Below, one piece after another: positions 35,214 through 45,730 of a stretch of 64,000 nucleotides of DNA (position 1 is the stretch's first letter; each line of letters begins with the position of its first letter). The translations under genes were made by a program, and so were the position numbers. This stretch comes from Mytilus galloprovincialis (taxonomy: Eukaryota > Mollusca > Bivalvia > Mytilida > Mytilidae), in the NCBI RefSeq assembly GCF_965363235.1, contig NC_134845.1:65935261-65999260 (forward strand). The letters run 5' to 3'. The notes under the pieces are model-generated. The model saw only the letters and a list, made by a program, of their open reading frames with translations, did not search any database and was not told where the DNA came from.

Positions 35214-37190
35214 TGATTCAGACAACTGCTTTGGCACTATTTGTAATATTTGTGATTCGGTCAGTTTAAAGAAAACCACAAACAAATTGCAAGTCAATGC
35301 TAGGTATTTGCACCGCCCATAATCTATCCTTTTTGTATAAATTTGTCTTTAGAGAATAGAGTGAGTGGTGAACTGAAATTTGGAAGTCTCTAAACTGTTG
35401 ATTCCAATGGGTTTTAGTGCTCTGAGTTGGAGGATCCAATTATCCTCTCTTTTACTCCTAAGGACGTCTGACGTGTGGTCATTAGGACCGTTCCAGAGGA
35501 CTTCGATGATTTCGAAAGACATATGGTGGATATTGTGCCGTCTGGTTGAAATGTTTACCAGTGGGATCCGATGACTTATTTTTGACATATCGGAGATGTT
35601 CGCCGAGTCGAGCTTTGAAAGGACGTTTGCTTTTGCCAACATGTTGTTGTTTGCAAGACTTGCATGTAATCATGTAAATGATATTTGGTGTGTTGCCGTC
35701 CCCAATATAGTTTTTTCTATATTTGCGTTCTGTGAATGTGCTTGTGAAAGATCTTCGGAAATTGATCCAAGGGCAATAGCTACATTCGTTGTTCTGCATT
35801 TGGTCAACTTATTTAGTGTTCTATTACCTGATGTCCCCGGTGTGATCGGCGGGTATTGGAATGCCGCTCTAACTAGAATATCTTTGAGGTTTTTATTTCT
35901 TTTGTAGTCAAAGAGAGGTTGTTCACTAACAATCTGTTTTGTTTCTTTTAGATGCAACAGTGGCCAAGTAGTGTCAATAATCTGTCTAAGTAGATTAGGA
36001 CTGGCTTTTGTATAGCTCAACACTAGTGGAATTCTTGTCGTCGTTTTGGTGTCTTTTTTGACTGGGTTTAGTAATGCTTTACGGTCTTTTGCTTCTGCTT
36101 TTTTAATGCTTGTATTGAGAAGAGTTTCATTATAGCCTCGGAATTTGTAATATTTCAACAAATTTGCCGAGTGTTTACGAAAATTTGCGTCATTTGTGCA
36201 GTTTCTTTTCACCCGAAGGAACTGCCCATAGGGTCCAGCTTTTTTACATATATAGTATTGGATGTTCCGAATCGTAGTGGAGGTACGAATGGGTATCAGT
36301 GGGTTTGGTATATAGTTCAACCTCTACTGTGCCTAACGTATTACGGAATTTCACAATAGTGTCTAAGAATACAACTTAAAAAAATTGTTCTTCAAGATAT
36401 TTCAGCAGTAAATTTGATTGTTTATGCTGAGAATGTGTTGTATGAATTTATTGAGCGATTCTTTACCATGCGTCCAAATAATGAAAATATCATCAATGAA
36501 CCTAAGGTATAAGAATGGCTTAAGAGGGAATCCACTTAGTAGTTTCTCCTCTAGATGTCTCATGAAGATATTAGCAAAAGACGGAGCCACTTTGGTGCCC
36601 ATAGCTGTGCCACCGACTTGTAGATTCTTGTAGTTCTATTGTTAAAAGTGAAATTATTGCAGTGAAGGACTAGTTTAAGAAGTTCTAATAGTCCTTTGTT
36701 GGATATTTGATAAGACGCTTTGTGTGAATGTAGGCTTTTGGCAACGGAAACCAAACCTTCTTGGTTTGGAATGTTGGTGTAGAATGAGGTTACATCCATT
36801 GTTGCTAAAATAGTACCTTCTGGTTTTTTGATACATTCGATCTTGTTGATAAAGTCAGAGGTGTCTTTAACATAAAATTTGTAAGAGGTACAAATGGTTT
36901 GATATGTTCATCTACAAAGCTACTTATTTTTTCAGTAGGACCGTTGTTGCTACTGATTATTGGTCGGCCTGGTGGTGAACCATTCACAAAAGTTTTGTGT
37001 ATTTTTGGTAGAAGATAGAACTTTGGTGTTCTTGGTTCTTCGACCAGTACGAAATTGTAGATGTCTGGGTTGATCTCATTTTTTGATAGTAAAGAAAGTA
37101 CAGTGCGGATGATTTTCAGAGTGTGAAATGTGGTGAGGTTCGTGCTAGTTTCAAACATAGAAACGTTCATCCATGAGTTGAGTAAGCGCC
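35214..37190 (-). mobile_element. Penelope-like retroelement, reverse transcriptase plus GIY-YIG endonuclease, broken
   Basis: Translated on the minus strand in transcript order: the reverse transcriptase fingers with FYLLPKIHK and GRPIISSNNGPTEKISSFVD; palm motif A as MDVTSFYTNIPNQEGL; MGTKVAPSFANIFM; the catalytic FIDDIF block; a thumb region; then a C-terminal GIY-YIG nuclease with CSYCPW, IIYMITCKSC, HVGKSKRPFKARLGEHLRYV and a WILQLRALKPIGINSLE end. This domain order is specific to endonuclease-bearing Penelope-like elements, which copy RNA at a nicked target. The pieces lie in several frames, so it is defective, and the N-terminal part is absent. The 3' untranslated part (35214-35366) recurs inverted at 43650-43803. 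Confidence 0.92.
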
Positions 37191-37869
37191 ATCTGATTGT
37201 AATTTGCAGCGTTTAAGGTATTCGGCCCATAATTAGCCAATATACAACAAGCAAAATAATTTACATTTTTATCAAGGATTGTAAGTAGGGGGGTCTAAGA
37301 GTTCTTACTATGAAATAAAAATCCGCAAAATATTTGAGGTTAACAGCAGAGCTGGGTTACAGTGCCCCCCCCTTTTTTGTCCTCAAATGCCAAATAAGGG
37401 GTTTTAATAGGATGTAATTTTTAGAAATCTATATAGTATAATTTACTAATCTATCTTTTAAAAGGAACCTTACATGTAACCTTGTAAAATTAAACATAAA
37501 AAATAAATTGTTTTTTTGCTATTCTATTTTTAGAACTGTGTTATTGTTACTAATAATAGAAAAAGGAGAAAAGTCTAAAATTTGTCAATTTTATATCTTC
37601 ACTAGTTCAAAAGCGAATATTTTAGCAGAGCATTAAAAAATGACATTTAAATTAACTTTACATATTGTTCCATCCTAAAAATTTTTTTTAGAAACTTTTA
37701 CCGTACCAATTTCAAGAAATTTTGATTTAGAATGTCAAGGGCACAGTTCGTAAATGGAGACTTGGTATCCCTGTTCTGATGTATTTTGGTATAATTTATG
37801 TAAATCTTTAGCAAAACTAACCATACTTCATATAATCTTATAATAAGAATAAACTATGATATTTATGAC

Positions 37870-38285
37870 ATGTAAAGTTCAAAAGGTCAAAGGTCAAGGT
37901 CATTTTTGGAGCTAAAATAAACAAAAATCTCCTTTTTTGCTAAATTTTCAAAAGTGTATCTACCTATATATATATTGGTCCCATATTCTTCACAACCTTT
38001 GTAAATAAAGACCATTTGATGATATTCAAAAGATCTTGGTTTGGTTTCAACCTTTAGGGGTCAACAGGTCAAAGGTCAAGAAATTTTAGGAGCAAAAATT
38101 ATACAATGACCTCCTTTTTTGCTCAATTTTCTATAGTAAACTTACCTTTATGTACTATAAGCTTTCATTACATTTGTTAATTATGATAACTTTATGATAT
38201 AGGATTAGCTTCAACCTTGAGGTCAAAAGGTCAAAGGTCAAGGTAATTTTAGGACCTGAAATATGAAAATTCTCTCCTTTTTGCT
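37870..38285 (+). repeat. Degenerate ~170-bp tandem units carrying AGGTCA repeats
   Basis: Three units each have AGGTCA-A-AGGTCA (starting 37884, 38066 and 38228), followed by an A-rich stretch and a CTCCTTTTTTGCT run. Unit spacing is about 182 and 162 bp. The same kind of motif occurs in 26080-26392. Non-coding. Confidence 0.75.
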
Positions 38286-38299
38286 CATATTTCAAAAGT

Positions 38300-38610
38300 A
38301 TATAATAAAAAGATGTTGTATGATTGCCAATGGGACAACTCTCTACAAGACCAAAATGACACAGAAATTAAGTTATAGGTAACTACGGCCTTCAACAATG
38401 AGCAAAGCATATACCGCATAGTCAGCTTTAAAAGGTCCAAAATGGCAATGTAAAACAATTCAAACGAGAAAACACACGGCCTTATTTCAAAAAAAAAAAA
38501 AAAATGATAAAAAAACATATTTTACACACAAACAAACCACAACCACTGAATAACAGGCTCCTGACTTGGGACAGACACATACATACATAATGTGGTGGGG
38601 TTAAACATGT
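38300..38610 (+). repeat. Dispersed repeat, family A
   Basis: Contains GTATGATTGCCAATGGGACA, a GGCCTTCAACAATGAGCAAA segment and TGAATAACAGGCTCCTGACT. The open frame 38285-38518 (minus) belongs to it. A long copy of the same layout is at 45385-45730. Confidence 0.7.
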
Positions 38611-38999
38611 TGGACAATATTTATGGTTTTGCTACATGTTTTCGATTTTGTCCAATGTGCAACACCAGACATCACATGAAAGCATTAGGGCTCAGACTGA
38701 GGATGCATTTTCTTATATTTCACACCAGCATTAACTAGAGCTCATTAAAACATATCCCATCATTCCTGTTCAACATTGAACTCTGAAGGTTAATTATCTC
38801 CCATGAAATATTTCAGAAAGTGTTTATTCTACTTCATGCACATAATAAATAATAGAAATAATCTTCTTCGATGATATTAATAAACTCTATCACATTTCAA
38901 TATTTATTTGTACATTATCATGAAAGTATAACATGGTCATGATGGTTCAAAGGATACAAATAAATATTATCATATCTATATATACAATGTACAATCAAT

Positions 39000-39690
39000 A
39001 TTAAATCTTTTGAATATTAACATTGATCAATAAAGCATGACAATGAGATCAGGATTAATCATACAGTATACCAAATTAAGCAGACCTATTGCTTTTTGAA
39101 TCTGATACATGGACTTGACCATGGGTACATAACTTTTTTTTAACCAATCCATGAAATGTGGTCAATGTCAAGGGGAAACAGTTTTACAGACATGAGGAAC
39201 TTCAATTCATGCTCATTGCAAGTATAGATATCATAGTATTCATAAGAGAGAGAATTAACATTAAAAACATTAATAAAAATTGCTGAGTTCAAAACATCTG
39301 TAATGCAGCAACAACTTTTCTCTTTAGTCTAAGGTTGGTCAAATCCCACACAATTCCTGTTATGTCTTCAGCCCCTGATGGTATTGGAGCTTTTAGTACC
39401 ACATTATATCAATACTGGCTGCCAGTTTCATATTCTATCTCTTTGATATGAGAGATAACATCTTGCCTAACTGGAAGTAAAAAAGAAAATTCATCACAAA
39501 TTAATTAAAACTTTTAAATTTAGCATTCTGAAGAAGAAAACTATCACTATAGTATATGGTTGAAAGCAATCTGACTACCAAATGTGTTTATGTGTTGCAA
39601 CACTGAGGGATGTTCCAGAAATAAATGTAGGGGGATCCGGGGTCAGAAGACATTTTTTATTTCACCCCCACCATGCATAATATTTCATTT
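39000..39690. other. Intergenic stretch, nothing identified
   Basis: AT-rich DNA with no gene, array or repeat copy that I could place. Confidence 0.4.
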
Positions 39691-39707
39691 GTCATTTCAG
39701 TGCCTTT

Positions 39708-39840
39708 TATAGCTGAATATGTGGTATGGGCTTTGCTCATTGTTGAAGGCCTTACAATGACCTGTGGCTGTTAATTTCTGTGTCACTTGGTTTCTGGTGG
39801 AGAGTTGTATCTTTGGCAATCATATGACATCTTCTTTTGT
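39708..39840 (-). repeat. Dispersed repeat, family A
   Basis: Reverse orientation of the 38300 copy: ATGTGGTATGGGCTTTGCTC and GGCAATCATATGACATCTTC. Confidence 0.65.
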
Positions 39841-39931
39841 ATATTAATAGGGGCATTAAAAAAAAGATTGTAAAGTTCTAGATTTCTTTTTTCTTTTTTT
39901 TAATAGAAGTTATTGACTTTCAAATATACAC

Positions 39932-40178
39932 TACAGCTCAGGTGGATTTTGCGTTGTCCACCCGTCCACAGTGGGAGTGGGCAAACTTTCTAGCTTGTCA
40001 ACTCTGCCCACCCATAGGAGTGGGCATGCAATTTCTTTTGTTTAATCAAAAGACTTGCAAGTACAATCAATTCAAAAAAAGCAGATAAGCATTAGATATC
40101 AATATTTTAACAAAAAAGAGATTAAAGTTGGAGTGGGCCGGTGGAAAAAGCAAAATCCACCCAGGCTGTTGTGTAGCA
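39932..40178. mobile_element. Possible small MITE with imperfect inverted ends
   Basis: The left end CTACAGCTCAGGTGGATTTT matches the inverse of the right end (GCAAAATCCACCCAGGCTGT then TGTGTAG), with a small gap. The interior has GGAGTGGGC modules in both halves. No duplication could be fixed. Confidence 0.45.
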
Positions 40179-40779
40179 CTGTTCAAACATAAATAATTTT
40201 TATATGATTTGCATATCAATAAATACTTGAATTGTATTGGTCAATTAGAATTTTTCTCTAAGTTTACACTTCGATAAACCATGTTTTCGAAACTACTTTT
40301 GTAATATATTCATGCGCGATACACAAGCTTGCAGTGATCCCGGGATTTTCAGCAAATTGAGATTAAAAAACAATTGCATAACAATTGTGACTATTCTAGT
40401 GCATATATAACAAAAAAATAAATGTATTGCACTAAAGCTTCGAAAATGTACAAAAATTAAATTTATTAAAATTCCGCGAAATTTCATGAAGGATTTGGCG
40501 AATTTACGTCATGGCAAAACACGACGTCATACAAATGGAAATTTTCAAGGGAAAGATTATTTCGTTACGTGTACGCTTCAAATTCGGATAAAATTTAATT
40601 AAAATGAAGTTTTTGAGGTAGGTGCTATTTCATTTAAGATTCCGTTGTATTTATCAAACATTTATGGTTTTTAAAAAGTCAAGATGGCGGCGTACTCCTT
40701 AGTTACGACTTGCCATTGTGTTTTTGATGGTAAATATATATAGTAGCCATCAACAAAAAAAAATGTTTGGCTGAAGAAT

Positions 40780-41026
40780 TATAAGGATTAAACACATTTT
40801 TTCTAGAGGTTATTGATGTGTAAACCGGGGCGATTAACTCACAAACTGAATAAAAGTCCGAAAAAGTCCGAATTTCGGACTTTTATTCAGTTTGTGAGTT
40901 AATCGCCCCGGTTTACACATCAATAACCTCTAGAAAAAATGTGTTTGGACTTTTATGTTGAGTTTGTGAGTAAAAGCCCCGGTTTACACATCAATAACCT
41001 CTAGAAAAAATGTGTTTAATCCTATA
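40780..41026. repeat. Long palindrome with a third copy of one arm
   Basis: The left arm runs AGGATTAAACACATTTTTTC through CCGGGGCGATTAACTCAC. It is followed by its near-exact complement at 40875-40946, then by a second inverted-orientation copy at about 40947-41023 ending GTGTTTAATCCT. Outer ends are inverse copies, as in a fold-back transposon whose right arm has been duplicated. Confidence 0.8.
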
Positions 41027-41287
41027 TTGATTTTAATGTTAGCTAACATACTCAATCAGTTGTTTCAAAGTCCGAAGAAGGATGTATATGTATTCATAGG
41101 TCTCTCAACATTTGAAAATGTCTGCTTTGGTGTGGCATTTGGTATCTGGTGGATATATCTGCATCTTGATCTCACAGGCTAATTTTTACAAGAAGCAAAT
41201 TATAGTTTAACAAATATGTAAACAGCAGAGTAATCTGAGTTCACTTAGTAATAGGCATTTTTAGTTTGATAATGGGTAATTTTTTAA

Positions 41288-41575
41288 TAAAGTTCAATCT
41301 AGTTTATCCCTGCCACATTCTGTATGTGCCTGTCCCAAGTCAGGAACCAGTAATTCAGTAGTTGTATTTTAATGCTGTATAACCAATAATTCAGTAGTTG
41401 TATTTAGTCTTCTCCTTTGAATTGTTTAAATTTATAGCTGATTATGTAGTATGGGTTTATCTTATTGTGTAAGGTTGTATGGTGACTTAAAGTGGTTCCT
41501 TTATATGTCATGTGAAGTACATGTATTGGGGAGAGTTTTCATATTGGCAATCATACCACATCTTATTTTCAAAAT
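41288..41575 (-). repeat. Dispersed repeat, family A
   Basis: Contains CCTGTCCCAAGTCAGGAACC, ATGTAGTATGGGTTTATCTT and GGCAATCATACCACATCTTA. The open frame 41451-41657 lies in it. Confidence 0.6.
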
Positions 41576-41919
41576 GGCTTTGTACCAATGCAAGCATTAT
41601 AAATATTTTATCCAACTTTATAGATTTAATTTTCAAACTCTATCCATTATAAGATAAATCATGGACAAATAGAGAAACAAATAGACTAAAATTTTGATAG
41701 TACTAAGTAGTTATCAGCTTTTAAACAGGTTAGATAACTCTCTAATACATGTAAACATGGAACATGTACATATGTGTTCATGTTTCATATCTATATTTTT
41801 AAAGACATGGCATAATATACATGATATAACAATAAACATGAACATGTATCTTAGAAAACTGCTCTATTTATTACCTACATGTATGCCCATCTGTGTTTGT
41901 CTGTGTATAAGTTATAAAT

Positions 41920-42445
41920 AAAGGCAACAGTAGTATACCGCTGTTCAACACTCATAAATCCAGGGACAAAAAACAAAATCGGGGTAACAAACTAAAACCG
42001 AGGGAAACGCATTAAATATAAGAGAACAACGACATAACACCGAAACGTAACACACACAGAAACGGACCAAGCATCAGACAAAACACCACGAGAATAACAA
42101 ATATAACAAGAAAACCAAATACATGAATTTGGGATAGACAAGTACCGTGCCACGCCTGATCTCAATATCTCAAAAATAAGAGAAAACACAAACGACTCAA
42201 CGTTAAAATGCAACACACACAGAAACGAACAATAATATAACAATGGCCATCTTCCTGACTTGGTACAGGACACTTTTAAAGGGGAATAAAAGTGGTGGGT
42301 TGAACCTGGTTTTGTGGCATGCCAAACCTCGCACTTTAATGGCAAAGTTAAATATAACATTGAAATGACAACATAATATTACAGGACTACAATACAAATA
42401 AATAGGAGAACATATTAGACAAAGAAAAACATGATTAATAGATAA
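41920..42445 (+). repeat. Dispersed repeat, family B
   Basis: Begins TAAATAAAGGCAACAGTAGT and continues with ATACCGCTGTTCAA, GAACAACGACATAACACCG and AACACACACAGAAACGGAC. Relatives are at 50640, 56525 (inverted) and 58205. The open frames 41992-42360 and 42203-42448 (minus) are the reverse reading of this repeat and its relatives, not genes. Confidence 0.7.
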
Positions 42446-42459
42446 CAAAAAGCATCAGG

Positions 42460-42615
42460 TTTAAAATTCAATACGCCAAAAACGCGCCTTGTCCACACAG
42501 GACTTACAAGTGACGCCCAGATATAAAAGATCGAAAGTGAAAAAAGTACAAAGTTGTACAGCACTGGAGATAAAAAGTTGAAAAGGTTTCGCCAAATACG
42601 GCATTGTTTTTATGC
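42460..42615 (+). repeat. Dispersed repeat, family F, diverged copy
   Basis: ATACGCCAAAAACGCGCCTT, AGGACTTACAAGTGACGCCC and TACAAAGTTGTACAGCACTG follow the same order as the copy at 30360. Confidence 0.6.
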
Positions 42616-43204
42616 CCGGGATAAAAACATTCTTATTATATAGAACAATTCATGCTATTGCAAACAGTAAATTTTATCAAATGAATATGAAAGAGATATA
42701 CATAAAGAAACTGAAGTATTAACTAATTGCAGAAAACTAAACCCGAATACATAACGCCCAGATATAAAAAATGTAAATGTAGCATAAGTTCTCCACAGTC
42801 ATTAACAAGGACAAGTGCGTGATGTGTATCAACTAATCTTCCTATGCCGGTACAACATATTTTACAACCAGTTGCATCCAAACTGCACACATTATTTCTG
42901 CATCACGATAAGACGAAAAGACTTAAATCGGTGTACTTTGTTTTGGTAAAACGCCTTCGTCTGTCTTGGCAGCCGACCGAGTCGTCCATATTTGTTTACC
43001 ATAAACTTCTGTTTCCGGATTGTCAAAATTGGACAATTTTTCGAAAAAATGAACGTTTACTCTATAGTTAATGAAAATATACTTCAATTAAGCCTTTCTG
43101 ATATTTTAATCGTCATTCTAAAAATAATAACTATACTTTCGCTTACTAGGCGGAAAATACCGAGGTGTTGAAAAAATTGACACCTCGGTAAACTCCGGAA
43201 AATT

Positions 43205-43560
43205 TTCCGTAAATCTTTATTATGGGTCGGATACCTTAATATTACTATAGCTGAACCTTTGTCAGCTTTTTTGATAACAATATGTTTGTTTTTGGATAAA
43301 TCTTCAATAGCTTTTCTTTATATTTTGGTGAGGTTTTGTTTAACACACTTTCGAGATTTAGAGGTTAAAAGCCCGAAAGTAGTAGCCTCAATAAAAGCAT
43401 CTGAAAAAGCGTCTTTTCCTTTGCTAGAAATCCAGTTGCTCTTTTGTCTAAACTTCCTAGCTAAGTTATCTTGGAAGTCTAAAAAAGGGGGGGGGGTGAT
43501 TTGTGTATTGTCGTCCATATATTTGGTTTCCGTTGCCAAAAGCCCACATTCACACAAAGC
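43205..43560 (-). mobile_element. Penelope-like element, 5' (N-terminal) fragment, inverted part
   Basis: Read on the minus strand this encodes LARKFRQKSNW, FIEATTFGLLTSKSRKCVKQ, NLTKI and then AIEDLSKNKHIVIKKADKG. This is the region before the reverse transcriptase fingers in Penelope-like elements, the part missing from the 35214-37190 copy. It is joined head-on to a plus-strand fragment of the same kind of element. Fragmentary. Confidence 0.8.
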
Positions 43561-43835
43561 GTCTTATCAAATATCCAACAAAGGACTAGAAACATAGAAC
43601 TTATCTACAAGTCGGTGGCACAGCCATGGGCACCAAATTGGCTCCGTACACCACTCACTCTATTCTCTAAAGACAAATTTATACAAAAAGGATAGATTAT
43701 GGGCGGTGCAAATACCTAGCATTGACTTGCAATTTGTGGTTTTCTTTAAACTGACCGAATCACAAATATTACAAATAGTACCAAAGCAGTTGTCTGAATC
43801 AGTACACCACTTACTCTATTCTCTATAATTAATTT
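43525..43835 (+). mobile_element. Penelope-like element, internally deleted 3' fragment
   Basis: Plus-strand pieces of the reverse transcriptase (SVAKSPHSHKASYQISNKGL, then YKSVAQPWAPNW) run straight into a 3' untranslated part. 43650-43803 is the inverse of 35214-35366 with very few differences. At 43803 a second start of the same unit (GTACACCACTTACTCTATTC) follows, a short tandem repeat of the 3' end. Confidence 0.85.
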
Positions 43836-44039
43836 AACTGATTTTGGGACTATAATCGGAGCCTAGCGATATCCTGTAAACGATAATACATAAATAACAT
43901 AGCATTTTTTTACGCATTCAGAGATGAATAATTTCCTTTGCGTCAGTTTCATTAACTGATGACGTTACAATCCTTCAAACGTCACCATCGTCGGAACGTC
44001 AACTAACGACGTCCTTAGCGACCATACAGTTTCTGTTCA

Positions 44040-44207
44040 ATGAACACGATGTCAAACAGCTCATATATTTGTGATGTGTGTCAAGCAAACTACACAAGCA
44101 AGATCAGTTTAAAAAGGCATTTAAACCTTCACAATCAACAAACATTTGATTGCGATAAATGTAACGTAAAATTCACAAGAGCAGATAGCCTGCTCAATCA
44201 TGCATGA
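44040..44207 (+). CDS. Small C2H2 zinc-finger ORF, 55 residues
   Basis: The ORF encodes one complete C2H2 finger, YICDVCQANYTSKISLKRHL ending in NLH (C-X2-C-X12-H-X3-H), a short TFDCDKC linker, and a second finger that stops at its first histidine (ADSLLNHA). Such fingers bind DNA. The stop overlaps the start of the next ORF (44200) in another frame, so the two may be one gene separated by a frame change, a sequencing error, or a decayed reading frame. It lies 0.2 kb after a Penelope fragment, so a transposon-associated origin is possible. Confidence 0.5.
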   Translation: MNTMSNSSYICDVCQANYTSKISLKRHLNLHNQQTFDCDKCNVKFTRADSLLNHA

Positions 44208-44496
44208 CAGACGGATTCGTCTTAAAAAGAAAAGGAAGTCGGAGCAACCTAACAATTTCGGTGGCAAGTATGTGCAAGACGGACAAATCCCATCGGGTTC
44301 TGGACAATACAGCACTCCAAACCTTTCAAAAGAGGAAATCAACATAACTCCTAGTAGTACTGATTCTTTTCTGGACTTCATATTAGATGTTAATTTTGAT
44401 TCCAGTACGGTCAAAATATCCGATCCAGATGACCTTAATTTTATTGACAATTTCCTCGAAGACATAGAAACAAACTTTAAAAATTGTGCCGGATAA
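44200..44496 (+). CDS. Basic-then-acidic ORF downstream of the zinc fingers, 98 residues
   Basis: Starts MHDRRIRLKKKRKSEQ, a basic cluster like a nuclear-localisation signal. A polar linker follows, then an acidic, aromatic C-terminus (SFLDFILDVNFDSS and FIDNFLEDIETNF) like a transactivation segment. It overlaps the 55-residue zinc-finger ORF by 8 bases in a different frame. Fingers, basic patch and acidic tail together look like a small transcription-factor layout. I do not recognise the family, and no introns are apparent. An AATAAAA signal lies near 44748. Confidence 0.45.
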   Translation: MHDRRIRLKKKRKSEQPNNFGGKYVQDGQIPSGSGQYSTPNLSKEEINITPSSTDSFLDFILDVNFDSSTVKISDPDDLNFIDNFLEDIETNFKNCAG

Positions 44497-44878
44497 TCGG
44501 AATTAGCCATTAACTATGGCGACGATGGAATGCCCAACTTACATAAAGAAGTAAGTTGGAAAGGACACACACCACCGTTGGAACCTTACACACAAAATAG
44601 TAAGGAGGATACAATGAGCCATATAAATGCAGCAATCTACGTATGTAGATACACCAGTAAGCAAGACCATTGCTCTGAACCTGTGTATTTATAACTTTCA
44701 TATTTTATTTTTTACATTTTGTATTATTGCTAAGTTATTTATATAATAATAAAATTTGTTATTATTTTTATCTGTTTTTTGGTTATTACTAATACACACT
44801 CACGTTTAGTATGTCTCAGATACTCAAAGTGGAGTTCAAAATAATCAATTTTATCGAGCTTACACATACAAACTTAAC

Positions 44879-45075
44879 ACCGGTTAAATCTATTTCCGGT
44901 ATTCGAGCCAGTTTACCCATCCACGAGACAACCTCTCAAACGGTCAGCCAATCCGCCGGTTGATACCACTGTCGGTTAACACAACCGCCGGTTGACACCA
45001 CAGCCGGTTAACACAACTGCAGGGTTCATTACCGCCGGTAACAAAACCGCCTGTTTCACTAACCGCCGGTTTGCA
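44879..45075. repeat. Degenerate CCGGTT-rich repeat cluster
   Basis: About ten versions of CCGGTT or its inverse AACCGG/AACCGCC lie within 200 bp, spaced roughly 15-17 bp apart around GTTAACAC and GTTGACACC. It looks like a decayed short tandem repeat. Confidence 0.65.
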
Positions 45076-45177
45076 CTTGATTACCCTAGTTACGGACAAA
45101 TGGATCAGTCCGAACCTCCGGTTGTCAACCGTCGATGGAAAACTATATAAGGAATTCAAAAACACAAATAACCATTC

Positions 45178-45300
45178 AGCCTCTGACGAAGGTCCTTGAA
45201 GGACCGAAACCTGTCAGGCTTATTATCACCAGGCGCTATTGTTTAGTTAGTAACGGCATACATTTTCCTATATTCTATATAAATTTGTCTTTAATTTAGT
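45178..45300 (+). other. Hairpin with a hammerhead-like core sequence
   Basis: CTGACGA at 45183-45189, a GGTCC/GGACC hairpin at 45191-45205, then GAAA at 45206-45209 follow the order of a hammerhead catalytic core, but with one extra A before the stem. The palindrome CCTGTCAGG follows. The outer stems are not evident. A 3'-end-like AAATTTGTCTTTA as in the Penelope 3' region occurs at 45282. A functional ribozyme is not shown. Confidence 0.3.
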
Positions 45301-45384
45301 AAGTATACAAATATTTCGAAACTTCATCCAGTCATTTATTTGGAAACACGCATATTAGAGAGTCCTCAGTTATGTATAGCAATA

Positions 45385-45730
45385 AATATAAAGATGTGCC
45401 ATGATTGCTAATGAGACAACTCTGCACAAGAGACCAAATGACACAGAAATTAACAACTATAGGTCACGGTACGGCCTTTAACAGAGAGCAATGCCCACAC
45501 CACATAGTCAGCAATAAAAGGTCCCGAAATGACAATGTTAAACAATTCAAACGAGAAAACTAACGGCCTAATTTATGTAAAAAAAATGAACGAAAAAGAA
45601 ATATGTAACACATAAACATACAACTACTGAATAACAGGCTCCTGACATGGGACAGGCACTTACATCCAGAAAAAGTTAGCGAGATCTCAACCCTCCCCCT
45701 AACCTGGGACAGTGATGTGACAGTACAACA
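45385..45730 (+). repeat. Dispersed repeat, family A, long copy
   Basis: Contains GATGTGCCATGATTGCTAAT, CGGTACGGCCTTTAACAGAG, AATAACAGGCTCCTGACATG and CAACCCTCCCCCTAACCTGG. Same layout as the 38300 copy with an extra end module. Confidence 0.7.

Noticed and set aside
35349-35799. A stand-alone GIY-YIG nuclease gene
   Set aside because: It is the endonuclease end of the Penelope-like element, in line with the reverse transcriptase upstream on the same strand.
41992-42448. Overlapping cysteine- and serine-rich ORFs of 122 and 81 residues
   Set aside because: They are reverse readings of the family B dispersed repeat, and the same frames recur at 50556 and 58160.
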